Below, in pieces: positions 43,437 through 58,144 of a stretch of DNA of 64,000 bases. The stretch comes from Cichorium intybus. Taxonomy: Eukaryota > Streptophyta > Magnoliopsida > Asterales > Asteraceae. The stretch lies in NCBI GenBank assembly GCA_023525715.1, contig CM042012.1:43875441-43939440 (forward strand). Reading direction: 5' to 3'. Made by a program: the position numbers and the translations under genes. Every line of letters begins with the position of its first letter. The stretch's first letter is position 1. A model generated the notes under the pieces. That model did not search any database, was not told where the DNA came from, and saw nothing but the letters and a program-made list of their open reading frames with translations.

Positions 43437-43950
43437 TCAAGGTCCAGCCGGGTGAAACATCCCGAAGAAGGCTTAGCGACTCCTGGTCCTAGTCTTATCG
43501 ACCTTAAGGGTGAAATATTCCCTAGCAGGCTCAGTGACTCCTGGTCCTAGCCTTACCAAGGTCCAGCCGGGTGAAACATCCCGAAGAAGGCTTAGTGACT
43601 CCTGGTCCTAGTCTTATTGACCTTAAGGGTTAAATATTCCCTAGCGGGCTCAGTGACTCCTGGTCCTAGCCTTAGCAAGGTCCAGCCGGGTGAAACATCC
43701 CGAAGAAGGCTTAGCGACTCCTGGTCCTAGTCTTATCGACCTTAAGGGTGAAATATTCCCTAGCGGGCTCAGTGACTCCTGGTCCTAGCCTTAGCATGGT
43801 CCAGCCGGGTGAAACATCCCGAAGAAGGCTTAGCGACTCCTGGTCCTAGTCTTATCGAGCTTAAGGGTGAAATATTCCCTGGCGGGCTTAGCGACTCCTG
43901 GTCCTAGCCTTAGCAAGGTCCAGCCGGGTGAAACATCCCGAAGAAGGCTT
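43437..43950 (+). repeat. 119-bp tandem repeat array, about 4.3 copies
   Basis: GTCCAGCCGGGTGAAACATC recurs at about 43442, 43561, 43680, 43799 and 43918, a period of 119 bp. Each unit contains two internal CTCCTGGTCCTAG phrases. The same phrases occur in inverted orientation at 45899-46100, in E3. Confidence 0.93.
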
Positions 43951-44520
43951 ATTCTATAGCAACAACATTATCTTGGCAACAGACTCACTGCTTATTGTCC
44001 GGGCGGCACCGTCGCTGCTTATTGTCCGGTAAGTATTCTCGCTGCTTATTATCCCGCAGCAGCCCCGTTACTCATTATCTAAGAGGCATCCTTGCTGCTT
44101 ATTATCTGGATAGCCCCGCTGCTCATTACCTAGGAGGTAACTCTGCTGCTTGTTTATCCGGACAACAGCCCTCACCGCTCATTATGGCGGCAACGACATA
44201 TCATCAAAACAACAATTTTGGCCAACACTGTTACAACAACTTTCCTCTATTCGCTTTAGTCTGACACAGACACCTATCAGCTACCCGCATCAGACTGGGG
44301 GGAAACCGGCCCGGTACCGCTAATACAAAACATTATAGAGACGGTTATCAAAGTTCATGCGTAGAAGGTTGCGTAAATGATTAGTGGTTGTACTCCACCA
44401 GGATATAAGGAGCACGTTACAACAATCCCTCCACATAATGACTACAACAACTCCGCTGCAACATCATATAGTCGCCTTGCGACATTATCACGCCACCTCC
44501 ACGTTGCATGACCTTCACAT

Positions 44521-45044
44521 TACATAGCTGTGGCAATAACTATGCCGCATCATATCGACCGAATCATAATCCGACGATGCAAGAAAACACTATCAAGCTA
44601 GCCTCACGTTGTGTAGATCCAAGTCTACTTTGAAATCTGCTACAACATACTACGGCTCCCGAAGGCAAGGTTTGGCTATTCATTTGTATATTGATGCACA
44701 TTTACTATGTCCTTCACTGTACATAGCTGTGGCAATAACTATGTCGCGTCATATCGACCGAATCATAATCCGACGATGCAAGAAAACACTATCAAGCTAG
44801 CCTCACGTTGTGTAGATCCAAGTCTACTTTGAAATCTGCTACAACATACTACGGCTCCCGAAGGCAAGGTTTGGCTATTCATTTGTATATTGATGCACAT
44901 TTACTATGTCCAGTCCAATGCGATTGGTCGTAAACCATTCACATCGGACTAGGGAGACTTGATGACATATGATCAATATAACTGTATCCAGTCCAATGCG
45001 ATTGGTCGCAAACCAATCACATCAGACTGGGTGGACTTGATGAC
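44521..45044 (+). repeat. Tandem duplications next to the 3' LTR of E4
   Basis: A 199-bp unit is duplicated (44521-44719 and 44720-44911), followed by a 78-bp duplication that includes the polypurine tract and the first bases of the LTR (44910-44970 and 44988-45048). Confidence 0.85.
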
Positions 45045-45790
45045 ATAGGTCCACCGGCCGACCTGCTGCTTTCCAGCCTGGACTTTCCAAGATGGATTGC
45101 CTTCCAGCTCGCTGGCTGCTTGTCGGCCTGGACTTTCCAGGTTGGATTGCCTTCCAGCCCGCTGGCTGCTTTCCGGCCTGGACTTTCCAGGATGGATTGC
45201 CTTCCAGCCCGCTGGCTGCTTGCCGGCCTGGACTTTCCAGGTTGGATTGCCTTCCAGCCCGCTGGTTGCTTTCCGGCCTGGACTTTCCAGGATGGATTGC
45301 CTTCCAGCCCGCTGGCTGCTTTCCGGCCTGGACTTTCTAGGATGGATTGCCTTCCATCCCGCTGGCTACTTGTCGGCCTGGACTTTCCAGGATGGATTGC
45401 CTTCCAGCTCGCTGGCTGCTCAGCCTGCTAGCCGGCCCGGCCGCGCTGCCGGCTAGCTGGGCCTGAATTGGGCTGGCCCAAAGCCTGACCTAATTGTTCC
45501 CTATAAATAGAACATGAGGGAACCCTAATTCCCTAAGTTACCAGCCTCCACTTCTCTCCTCTACACACAATGATGATTCTCTCTGGCCAGGGGAGATCAT
45601 CCCTCATCATCCACCACACTAACTTGATCGTCGGAGCCGTCCCCCGGGGCTCACGCCCTGGGGCGGTTCTAACGGTTTTGTTCTCTGATGGCAGCTAGGA
45701 ACCGAGTCGGGAACAAGCTGACGGCACCAAACCAGATCCACGATTCAGATCTAACACCAAGACCCGACCCTCGGAGCCGAGTTCGCATCA
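45038..45790 (+). repeat. E4 3' LTR with seven 50-bp repeats
   Basis: Seven 50-bp units (markers at about 45095 to 45395) and the additional 17-bp GCCGGCCCGGCCGCGCT-like segment near 45430. Polypurine tract GACTGGGTGGACT directly upstream. Confidence 0.93.
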
Positions 45791-45795
45791 GTTTG

Positions 45796-46115
45796 AATAT
45801 ATGTATCTTGTTGAGGGTTTTGGATTTCGAAGGGTGTTCCTAGGCCATATTCGGAGTTGTTGAACCTATTAGGAGCATTTCGCCCATTCAAACCATGTTA
45901 AGGCTAGGACCAGGAGTCGTTGAGCCTGTTAAGGTGATTTCACCCATTTAGAGCATGTTAAGGCTAGGACCAGGAGTTGCTAAGCCTATTAAGGGCATTT
46001 CGCCCATTCAGAACATGTTAAGGCTAGGACCAGGAGTCGCTCAGCCTGTTAACATTTGGCCCATTCAAAACATGTTAAGGCTAGGACCAGGGGTCACTGA
46101 GCCTCGCTCCAGATC
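45796..46115 (-). repeat. 60-bp tandem repeats in E3, inverted relative to those of E4
   Basis: AAGGCTAGGACCAGGAGTC recurs at about 45899, 45959, 46019 and 46076. It is the complement of the repeated phrase in the 119-bp array of E4, as expected if E3 and E4 are related and oppositely oriented. Confidence 0.85.
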
Positions 46116-46289
46116 GAACTTTGTCTTAGATCTTTCTCATGGATCAAATGTAGAGAGTCGAGATGTCGGTAAATGGATGAAGCTACTTCAAAAGCGAAGT
46201 GTACCCTTGGCACAAGTTTCGAGGGCTGCTGCTATCAGTTGTTGGTCTGTCACAACATGTTCCACTGCCTTGTCCCATCAGCTGGCCTA

Positions 46290-47442
46290 GTATTGAAAGT
46301 CAATGGCTAGAAGATTTACCATCATTACTCTCAGATTTAATTAAGACAATATATATTTCCCGGTAACCAAGAGTGTGTGTGCAGATTATTGAGTACATAT
46401 TTATACTTGTAAATTTGTATAACATTCATAATAAAATTCTCTCTAGTTCACAGTTGACGTAGCTTGATCTCACGATCAAGTGAACCCATTAAATTTCTCT
46501 GTGTTGATCTTTGCTTGTTCTTCTTGTATTTCGTGCTGCAACGGTTTCATTGGTCGAGTGCTTACCTGTCGAGAGTTTTTTTTTGGCTATTCTTGGTCTT
46601 GAGAGATTTGAAGTTTCTCTGAAGAAAGGAAGATCAAGATCGACATGTTTGACGACCATGATTTCGGATTCTGAAAAATGCATATAGAAGACTATCTTTA
46701 CTAGAAAAAACTCCATCTCTCGTTGACCGAGAGAAAGACAGAGGATACGCCATTGGAGGAGTGGGAACCGTTGGATCGGTAGGCGTTGGGTGTGGTCAGG
46801 TTATCATTGTCTAAGTCTAATGCTTACAACATCGTCAATGAGAAAACCACGAGTGACAGAACATGTCAATGAGTTCAATTCCATGATACCGAGACTGATA
46901 TCGGTGGACATTGGTTTTGATGATGAAGTCCAAGCCTTGCTGCTACTATCTTCGCTTCCAGATAGCTGGTTTGGAACGGTAACTGCAGTCAATAATTCAT
47001 TGGGAATTGCAAAACTCACGTTTGAAGGCATCCAAGATTTAATCCTTGGGGAAGACATCTGAAGGAGGAATGTTGGTGAGTGTTCCGGTAGTGCTTTGGA
47101 TATTAAAGAGAGAGGGAGGAGACCGAACCAAGGTGGTGGTGGGGGTGGTAAAGGAAGATCAAAGTCACGGAGGAGGGGACAGTCCAAGAGCAAAAGAAAG
47201 AAGTGAACTTGGCAGAGGATTTTGAAGATGCACTCATTTGCTGTGTAGATAGTTCCACAGAGTCCTGGATAATGGACTCGGGTGCATCCTACCACGCATG
47301 TCACTGCAGAGATGTAATGCAGAATTTCAGGCGTTACAACAACAGAGTGAGACTTGCGGACAACAAGAGCCTCGATATAACCGGAGTTGGGGATGTCACA
47401 CTCCGGACTCCCTTGGATCAGATGATGCTTTCTTGCGGATGA
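46290..47442 (+). pseudogene. Ty1/Copia (Tork/Tnt1-like) remnant: LTR end, gag, protease start
   Basis: 46290-46560 resembles the 3' part of a Tork-type LTR and leader (CTTGATCTCACGATCAAGTG). The coding part includes gag text (HIEDYLY-like, WEPLDRQALG-like, then VTEHVNEFNSMIPRLISVDI and LLLSSLPDSWFG) with an internal deletion near 46830, a basic Gly-rich zinc-knuckle region without clear CCHC (47110-47200), and in another frame the protease motif WIMDSGASYHA at about 47265-47300. Stops and frameshifts make it inactive. Integrase and reverse transcriptase are missing. Confidence 0.8.
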
Positions 47443-48305
47443 TCTTAAAGTAGAGTAAGACAATGAGGAATACCCTAGACTCGTGATACCTACTTTACAA
47501 CTGATTGATCTTCGCATCGCATGACTGACCAAGGCGATGCTCACATTCTTGAACGAAGATAACTGGTCCAGACGAAGCGCAACCTCCAACTGCACTGGCT
47601 TTCCTCGCCTCGATTTGGTTGCTTCGCTCAGCTGATCTCCTTTAGTCGTAGTGACTTCCTCGGTTCGCATTAGTCTCCACATAATTAACATTGTGTGTGT
47701 GGCTGGATCAAATGGTAGTGTGTTGGGAAACCTTTTATCCGGTATATCAACCGAGTGATTCTGCTCACAAACAATGTTCTTATTCTTTAGAATCCAATTA
47801 AATCATAAGTTCTTCATCACAATTTATATAAATAAAAATCCCCCAACTTACCAAAAATCAAATCCAGTCATAGAATAAGAAAACAACTTTCAGATCTTTT
47901 ATTCATGCTAAGAAAACTCGAGATCTATCAGCCGATATCATGGTTTACAGCATCTTATGTCATAATCTCAGTTGTAACCAAAACAATTTTCTGCTACCTA
48001 AACATTCAATCATGAGTTCTCGGGGTCGGGGTCTCAAATGTATTTGATCAAGTTGCTATGTAAATACGGGGTGTCATTTGCAAACGTCGTCTGCAACGAT
48101 GGTCGTTCTAATAGTATCAGATTCAATATTTCTTAACGATTTCTTTCATACAATCGGGATACCATACTCACTATACATCATCATTGTTTCTTGACTTTTG
48201 GAGGTTTTATATTACTTCTGGCGATGTTGTCGCGTTGCCTGGAGGTTAAAGAGAAGGGGATCGAGAAGTGGTAAAGGATAGAGGCAAGCATGGAAGATAC
48301 ATACA
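47443..48305. other. No gene recognised
   Basis: Between the Copia remnant and the microsatellite. The long minus frame covering 46804-47691 is mostly the antisense of the Copia remnant and is not supported. Confidence 0.45.

Positions 48306-48908
<603 letters not shown>

Positions 48909-48987
<79 letters not shown>
48909..48987. repeat. (TA)n microsatellite between Helitron and E5
   Basis: About 79 bp of TA repeat, with exact element borders on both sides. Confidence 0.97.
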
Positions 48988-48992
<5 letters not shown>

Positions 48993-49680
48993 GATTAGGT
49001 GTCTAAGCCATGACTAATAATTTGTATTTACATAATTAATAGAAGCAAAGTCCATTTGGGTTGCCCTCATAGCTGGAGGTTTGGTAGAAAGTTCGGTAGA
49101 GAGAAAGGTTGGTTTATTATGGGATTAATAAATCAATAGAAATAAAAAGATATGGTTTGTTAATACATTAAAGTGATAATATATTAATTAGAAACTATAT
49201 TGATTGATTAATAATTAAGCAGGAATTAATTAGATTAATTTCTGTGGCATTAATTAGATAATCAGGAAGTCAGGGATTAAAGTCGTACAAATTCAATAGT
49301 TGAATTGCGGCGCGCAGCGCGCCAATGTATAGGCCGCGGCGCGCGTACGTATAATCCGGAAAATGGCTGACGGCTAGGGTTTCTTGTTTCCCTATAAATA
49401 AGGACCCCTAGACCTCATTATTTGGTGCTCATTCTATTATTCTCTCTGGAATTTTCGTGACCTTCCTCTGGCTCCCTGGGTGTGATCTCATTGGAGGCAG
49501 GACACTTGTGCTGCTTAGCTTCAAGATTAAAATTAAAGGTTAGTTTTCTGATTTATTCTTTTAGTTATTTTTGTTTGGCCTTTAGGAATTAGTTACACGT
49601 TCAAAGTAAGAAAACATAGATCTTTTCTAGTTTGCATGTGAACTTAGGTTATTTAGTTCATGGTTGCGGAAAACCTTTCA
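48988..49680 (+). repeat. E5 5' LTR
   Basis: 693 bp. TATA box TATAAATA at 49393-49400. About 40-85 bp upstream of it lies the CpG module (49307-49354). Confidence 0.93.
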
Positions 49681-50565
49681 GTGGTATCAGAGCATTTGGT
49701 TGTTTTCTTATTGAATGGTTGTAATAGTTTTCCTAATTAGGGTTTATTGTTTATAAATCTTTTGGGCCTGATTTCGATTTTGGGGTTTAGGGTTTTTGAA
49801 ACCCTAGCCCCTTCCCCCTTCTTTTTCGATTTTCCTGGTTAAGGTTTTAGGAGTTTTCTATTTTTGGTAACTTTAATTGGTTAATTAAATGGATAACCTT
49901 AAACCCAGTTTGTTATGAATTCGATAATTAGGGGTTTAAGATAGGTTTAAATTAATTTGATTAATTTGGAAAAACCTATCTACATTTGAATTAATTTAAT
50001 TAATTGTTTAATTAAAAGATAATTCAAGGGATTTAATTTAATTTTAATTTAATGGTTAAATTTCGGAAATTAAAGGATAAATCCTAAAATATTTTAAAAG
50101 GTTTAAAATATCAAGATTTAATTAATTTAATTAATAGTTTAATTAAAAGATAAATTAAATCAAATTAAAGGTTTAATTTAATTTGAAGTTTAATAGTTAA
50201 ATTTCAGGAAATTAAAAGATAAACCATGAATATTTTAAAAGGTTTAAAATACATCTTATATATATTATTAAAAGTTAATACTATATGTATAAGATAAATT
50301 GGTTAGTCAAATCATTAGTAGGCATCATTCACGAAGCTGGTCTATAAAGTGGGTATAAGGAGACTGCCTATAAAATGGCGGTCTAATGGGAGTTCACTCT
50401 CACCCACCGCTCGCCTGATCAGTGGAGGGTTGTTAGCCGAACAGTTTTGATAGGACCGCTTAATCATTAAAAGTATAATGATCAAAGTACTAGAACCCGT
50501 ACAAGAATTCCCAATCTAGTTACTTTAGAAAAAATGTGAATTTGATGCTAACCCATGAAATTGCA

Positions 50566-50642
50566 CATTGCACTTTATGAAACGTTGGTGGAGCATGTGT
50601 GGGTTACCGGCACACCAATGGGGTTCATAAAGAGTGGCAATG
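50566..50642 (+). other. E5 hairpin 1
   Basis: Arms 50566-50590 and 50613-50642, loop 50591-50612 (GAGCATGTGTGG... ending CCGGCA). Stem: ATTGC, TTATGAA, TTGGTG pair with CACCAA, TTCATAA, GGCAAT, with small internal bulges. Confidence 0.78.
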
Positions 50643-50646
50643 GGTT

Positions 50647-50723
50647 TCTCGGGTGTTATCATTGTTGATGGAGCGTGTGTGGTTAACCGGCACATCAATT
50701 TGAGATGATAATGGACCCCGAGA
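50647..50723 (+). other. E5 hairpin 2
   Basis: Arms 50647-50670 and 50693-50723, loop 50671-50692. Stem pairs TCTCGGG, TTATCAT, TTGATG with CATCAA, ATGATAA, CCCCGAGA. Confidence 0.78.
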
Positions 50724-51030
50724 GTACCAAGCTAATTTGCATGGTTATTCACACCCGGTTTGTGATCCTCGGCATCCCAGTCACAAACGGTGGGGCATAT
50801 CCGAGATTAAACATGCCATTGAACAGTTCAATGAATCTCACAGATCTAGGAATTTCATAAGACTGAAATTGATAAAAGTTATCTACCTTAATGACCACTG
50901 TGTTGTGACTACGGCATCCCTCTTCACAGCATAGTTGGGGTATTTTGGATTCTAGCCTTGTTAAATAATATATATTGGGTAATTATTTAAAAAGATTAAT
51001 TAAACTAATAAATTATGTTTCCTTTTATAG

Positions 51031-51975
51031 ATGTGTGAATCGAGTGTCTATTCTCATCCTCCTCCTCCTTCACCCATTTATGAAGGCATCAGAATGCGCC
51101 TGCTAAATATGGAAAGGCTGACTGGCCTTAACCATGTGGAATGGCTTCGTAATTGGAGAATAGTTCTTAGTTTTGCTGGCAAACCATATCCGACTGAGTG
51201 TCCGCTCCCATACATGACATCACACAGCAGCTTGTGATGAGCATGACTCCTTGACTATTGAGTCCAAGGAAGTTCGTTGCATTATGCTATTGATCATTGA
51301 CCCCGAGTTCCGCAGGGATTTAGAATTCCTGGGGTCAGATAAGTTAGCACAGCTAGTTGAGGAAAGGTTTCGAGAACTGGTTAAAAAAGGAGAACGAACT
51401 AGGATCTTCAAAGAGCTTGAAGTTGCAAGCTAGAATGAAGCAGCACCAGTTTGCATGTTCCCAAGTTTGAGGGATACATAGGCGAACAGTATAAAACTGG
51501 CTTCCCCTTGTGATCAGGAGTTAAGCATTAGCTCGACTCGCTGATCCGTTCATCCAGATGAACAGGAAGGGTAACCGGATAAGACAATCATGGAAATGCA
51601 TTCAATGTCGACTCTAAATGAGTTGTTCATGGAGAAGCATAGTTCTATTGATTCAGCTGTTTCAGGATTAAGTCCAGTATTAAGGTGCATCAAGAAATGA
51701 TCCAGATCGTCTGGACCGATTGTTCGATGTTTCAAACTGGGAATCCATAAGGTGGGACACAGTCACAGAAAGATTGGAAAAATGCTCTAAAGCCAAACCG
51801 TTTGGCAAACTCAGTAATATCTTAAAACTCAGAATACCTGATCCTCATTTCCTTGATACAGGATGTGTTTCTCACATTTGCTCTGTATGCACGGACTCTG
51901 TAGGATGCGGGATGTTGTCGCACAGGAGCATATTCAGATTGGATATGGAGCTCGTGCATTTTTGGAGTTAAGCTA
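51031..51975 (+). pseudogene. E5 gag-protease remnant, frameshifted
   Basis: Begins like E2 gag (ATG 51031, LLNMERLTGLNHVEWLRNWR), is frameshifted near 51235, continues as IIDPEFRRDLEFLGSDKLAQ (51251-51433), and is followed by stops in all frames. Near 51850 a frame contains FLDTGCVSHIC, the DTG active-site motif of a Copia aspartic protease. The sister E2 has the gag intact. Confidence 0.8.
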
Positions 51976-53506
51976 GATATTTGTTCTTGTTATTGGTTTA
52001 TAGATACATTTAACATAGATTCGCATTGTACATTGTTCTGAGGATAATTCTGGTTTAATGAAATATTTTTTTAAAACATGGTTGTTTTAATTGTCCTCGA
52101 AATGTTGTGTGAATGTGTTGATGACGTAAATGGTAATAACTTGAATGTTGATACATCCAATGGGATTAGATTTGTAAATTGTGTTCTATATGATTGTTAA
52201 AGTGAATTTTATGAGAACCACTTCAACCAAAGGTCCAGTTGGACAGGACTTTGGAATCATTTGACTTAGAGTCACATGATGAATTGAGTGCTTAATAAAA
52301 TTAATTGTGGCAAGAAAGGAATCGCCCAAAGATCCAATGGATAGGATTTTGGAATCAGTTGACTTGGAGTCAGGTGATGATTGCATGTCTTGAACAATAT
52401 TAACAAATTTATAAATTTACATGGAGATGTAAAAGACCTTAAGATTTGGGCAACAGACACATAAGTTAATGTGTATTGCTCGAATCCTCGAACAGAACAC
52501 GATTAGTTATGCTTCAAAATATTTGCCAAATAGTTTGACAAATATGGCTTCGCTTATCGGAATAAGCGATTGATTGGAACCTTGAAGTGTTCAAGGATTT
52601 CAAAGGAAGTATAAGATCAACAGAACCTGAATAACTACATAGTCTGAGAAAATGTTTCACAATTTATGCTCTTCCAAGAACACTAATGGTTATAATGTGT
52701 CTTAGGGAAGACGATGGAGCATTGATCGAAATAGTTTTGATCCTCGATGTATAAGATACATTTCCGATTAGTATTTCAATGAATTAAATATTCAACCAGT
52801 CAGACCGCAAAAACCATATTCCGACCGTATCTTAAGACTAAGTAGGTTATGCCGACACTGTCTGAAATGTAAAGCTGGGATCGTCCCACTAGTACATAGA
52901 AAGTCCAGGGTCATGTAGCATTCGTCCGAATCTCATGACAAGCCTGAAACTGATCAGCGATGTCGTTTCATTGGCCATCCCGGTTATCCTTTGAAAGAAG
53001 AGCCCTTTTAGAAAGAGCTCATGTTCTAAGGAAACAGTAGGAGTAAGAATAATCCTGAAGGAGTTCAGGGATTAGCCAAGTGAAAGAACCTTTAGTCATC
53101 ACTGGGCCTTGACCAGGAATTAGATTCCCGTTAAACCTGACATACCCTCTCTTCGCTTGAGCAGTAGTTATTGTCACCGTCATAAGGAGTTATGATCCGG
53201 GTGATATACCGAGTAATGGTAAAACACTAAAGATGGTACGGATAAGTAATCCGACTACTAGAAGCATTGGTGAGCCCGGTTGCTGCCAAATAAGAGAACC
53301 TTACCGCGAGACACAGTCTATGTGACAGTTTGATTGATCTTTACAACTGGTCTAGGAACCAGTGGGAGTAATTAAATCATCAATGAAAGGAACATAGAAA
53401 TGTACTTACAAAACATCTGATTGAATGAATCATCACTTGGAGTCAAGCAATTGATTCCGAGAGAAGCAGTCTCAATAGAAGATGAAATCCGAGAGGATTC
53501 TGCGTG

Positions 53507-53581
53507 GCACAGTGTGAGTCGTTAGTGGAGCGTGTGTGGTTTACCAGCACACTAATAGGGACTCACATAGAGCATGCCATT
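53507..53581 (+). other. E5 hairpin 3
   Basis: Arms 53507-53529 and 53552-53581, loop 53530-53551. Stem pairs TGGCA, GTGTGAGTC, TTAGTG with CACTAA, GACTCACAT, TGCCA. Confidence 0.78.
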
Positions 53582-53849
53582 GCAAAAGGTACAAGGCCCC
53601 GGGATTCGTCCCATGGGCATCTTGCAAGAAAGGATATTCAGATTCTCAAAATAGGCCAAAAGGTTTGGATTTTGTGAATAGCCTGAAAGATTTCCTTTAA
53701 TATATCGGAAAGGTTTGGATTTCGGTTTCGCAAAATGTGCCATAAGTTCTGGATTTTGTGAATAGTCCGAAAGAGTCATATAACGGTGTCAAAGCCAGTG
53801 GGAGTATCTGCTATCATTGTATGTGGGTTACATACTAGTTCTAGGAAAC

Positions 53850-54180
53850 GTCTCTTATCATTACAAAGTGTAATGACTTGGTGTTAAGAAACGGTTCTCT
53901 ATGAAAGACTTTAAGAGATACAACATACTCAGGTGGTTGTGAACATCTATTAGATAGATCAGAATTCTGCCAATATGATCTTGATGAGATTCAAGATGCA
54001 TAACCCTAGGAATGGAGTTTCCTGTCATTGCAAAGTGTAATGAATTGGCATGAAAGAAACAAAGAAGGTGTAGCATGCTCACGTAGTTCATAGACATCTA
54101 TCAGATAGATGAGACTGACGGTATTGACTTAGCCGTTGAGAATATGATCTTGATGGGATTCAAGATGCATAAGAAAGAGT
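53850..54180. repeat. Imperfect tandem duplication in E5
   Basis: Two units of about 160 bp, marked by CATTGCAAAGTGTAATGA / CATTACAAAGTGTAATGA and ending ATTCAAGATGCATAA. The same duplication is present in E2 (25560-25860). Confidence 0.75.
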
Positions 54181-54500
54181 CCCTGAAAGGAAATGGTTTC
54201 CGGAAATCATGACACAAGGATTATTGGTAATCTTAGGATTCCGAAAGGGCTTGGAATGAGATTACATCAGGTTCCTCGAGCCTCTTGGACAAATCAGAAG
54301 TGTTATGAACATATCCCGATGACTTAATGCTTAGAGCATTGTAAGTTGGATTCAGGATATTGCCTGGCTGAGAATACTGAATGGATTTTTTGAACAGACG
54401 TGAGAAATCATTGGGAAATGATTAGGGTGATTGATTTGAAAGGGTTTTCAAATCGGTAATTGTTTACACCAGAACGTGGTGCTGTAGGACTTCATGGTTA

Positions 54501-54570
54501 AAGAATTTCGTTGGTTTCTGATGGAGCGCGTGTGGTTCACCGGCACATCATGACACCTCGAAATTGTCTT
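54501..54570 (+). other. E5 hairpin 4
   Basis: Arms 54501-54523 and 54546-54570, loop 54524-54545. Stem pairs AATTTCG and TGATG with CATCA and CGAAATT plus weaker pairs between. Confidence 0.75.
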
Positions 54571-55648
54571 AGGGTGTAGTCATGTAGACTAAAGACCCGA
54601 GAACCATGGGCAGTCACGGTACACATCACCGGAATAGAGTTATGAGAGAGAATGACAAAATAACAAATTGAGATATCATCGGAAGAGTATCCGATAGGAT
54701 CATCTGCAATAAAGTGTATAAGTGTTAGACACTTGGATACATAGAAAGAGTGAAAAGGTCATAGACATAGATATAAAAGGCTTGAATTGAAAGCTTAAAA
54801 GAGAATAAGAAACCGATAATAGTTATGATAAATCCGACTTGGTGATTACCTCGTGGAGACTTGGTAATAAGCAGGAGTAGCTGCCAGTCAGATTTTATGT
54901 TTCACTTTTGCATGTTTACTTCCTGAATAATTGGATTATTCAAATATCCACAGTTGTTCATACTCTTAGGGAGTAAGTATGAAGGAAGACTGTCATGAAT
55001 TGGTTTGTAGATTGTCTAAGGAGTTAGACATAGCAATAAGATTGCTACAACGTTCATGAGTATTTGGAAATGGAGATTTGAGTATTGGATAAACTCGCGC
55101 TCAATGGATTGCTTTATGGATTATATCACGAGCAATGTTGAGACGATAATATCTTATGGTCTTAAAGTTGAGAGATATGAGTTATAATTTGCAAGGCGGT
55201 TGTTCATTGATAGTACGAAAACGCATCGGTAACTCGGTGTTATAAAACGTGCTGTTGTGAGTGATTTGTCGGGTAAAGGATATAACATATTAGTCGAAGC
55301 TTATTCGTCCCTTGACCCAGACGGGAAACAGATATCTGTTGGCCACTCGATGATTTTGAAGTTGACTGAAGCGCTGGCCAGCCAGGACTGAATTGATTCG
55401 TTCAATTAGAAGTCTAAAAGTCATAAGCAAAATCGGAAATCGGGAAACAGTGTGTCAGACAGAGATTGATCTCAATCCATGTCTCATGTCTGAAAATATC
55501 TTGTTGGACGGAGGATCATCTGATCACTTATCTATGGACAGAACTGACTAGATCAGAGTTCGGCAGCAGTTTCTAGGAAGCTACAGTTTGCTGATTAATT
55601 AGAGGTTAAATTGGTAACTATAGTCATAGACTTATCCAAGTGGGAGAC

Positions 55649-56341
55649 TGTTGGATTAGGTGTCTAAGCCATGACTAATAATTTGTATTTACATAATTAA
55701 TAGAAGCAAAGTCCATTTGGGTTGCCCTTATAGCTGGAGGTTTGGTAGAAAGTTCGGTAGAGAGAAAGGTTGGTTTATTATGGGATTAATAAATCAATAG
55801 AAATAAAAGATATGGTTTGTTAATATATTAAAGTGATAATATATTAATTAGAAACTATATTGATTGATTAATAATTAATCAGGAATTAATTAGATTAATT
55901 TCTGTGGCATTAATTAGATTAATCAGGAAGTCAGGGATTAAAGTCGTACACATTCAATAGTTGAATTGCGGCGCGCGGCGCGCCAATGTATAGGTCGCGG
56001 CGCGCGTACGTATAATCCGGAAAATGGCTGACGGCTAGGGTTTCTTGTTTCCCTATAAATAGGGACCCCTAGACCTCATTATTTGGTGCTCATTCTATTA
56101 TTCTCTTTGGAATTTTCGTGACCTTCCTCTGGCTCCCTAGGTGTGATCTCATTTGAGGCAGGACACTTGTGCTGCTTAGCTTCAAGATTAAAACTAAAGG
56201 TTAGTTTTCTGATTTATTCTTTTAGTTATTTTTGTTTGGCCTTTAGGAATTAGTTACATGTTCAAAGTAAGAAAACATAGATCTTTTCTAGGTTGCATGT
56301 GAACTTAGGTTATTTAGTTCATGGTTGCGGAAAACCTTTCA
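55649..56341 (+). repeat. E5 3' LTR
   Basis: 693 bp, same features; CpG module at about 55968-56012. Confidence 0.93.
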
Positions 56342-58135
<1,794 letters not shown>

Positions 58136-58144
58136 TAATTTTAA

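Larger units (their letters stand above)
38221..45790 (+). mobile_element. E4: Tat/Retand-like non-autonomous LTR retrotransposon
   Basis: LTRs 38221-38906 (686 bp) and 45038-45790 (753 bp), TGATGACATAGG...GAGTTCGCATCA (5' copy ends CATAA), flanked by a perfect 5-bp duplication GTTTG (38216-38220, 45791-45795). Primer site TTGGCGCCATCCGTGGGACC at 38907-38926. The 6.1-kb interior has no recognisable gag or pol and is dominated by tandem repeats, so it is a LARD-like non-autonomous element. Confidence 0.92.
49694..51030 (+). other. E5 leader
   Basis: From the primer site to the gag start; AT-rich diverged repeats at about 49960-50260, then hairpins 1 and 2. No ORF. Confidence 0.7.
51976..55633 (+). 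other. E5 internal 3' region, non-coding
   Basis: Homologous to 24058-27830 of E2. Contains hairpins 3 and 4 and the tandem duplications. No pol domain recognised. Confidence 0.65.
48988..56341 (+). mobile_element. E5: gag-only Copia-like LTR retrotransposon, sister of E2
   Basis: LTRs of 693 bp at 48988-49680 and 55649-56341 (TGTTGGATTAGG...AAAACCTTTCA), about 13 substitutions and 2 small indels apart. Primer site TGGTATCAGAGC at 49682-49693 (initiator-Met tRNA), polypurine tract AAGTGGGAGAC before 55649. It sits inside (TA)n; the TSD would be TATAT, which is uninformative there. The interior is homologous to E2 along its length but its gag is broken. Confidence 0.92.

Noticed and set aside
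43437..43950. Regular array considered as a CRISPR-like structure
   Set aside because: Units are 119 bp and repeat almost throughout, with no unique spacers; the context is a plant LTR retrotransposon.
46804..47691. 295-codon minus frame
   Set aside because: Most of it is antisense to recognisable Copia gag and protease text on the plus strand; no family similarity seen in its own frame.
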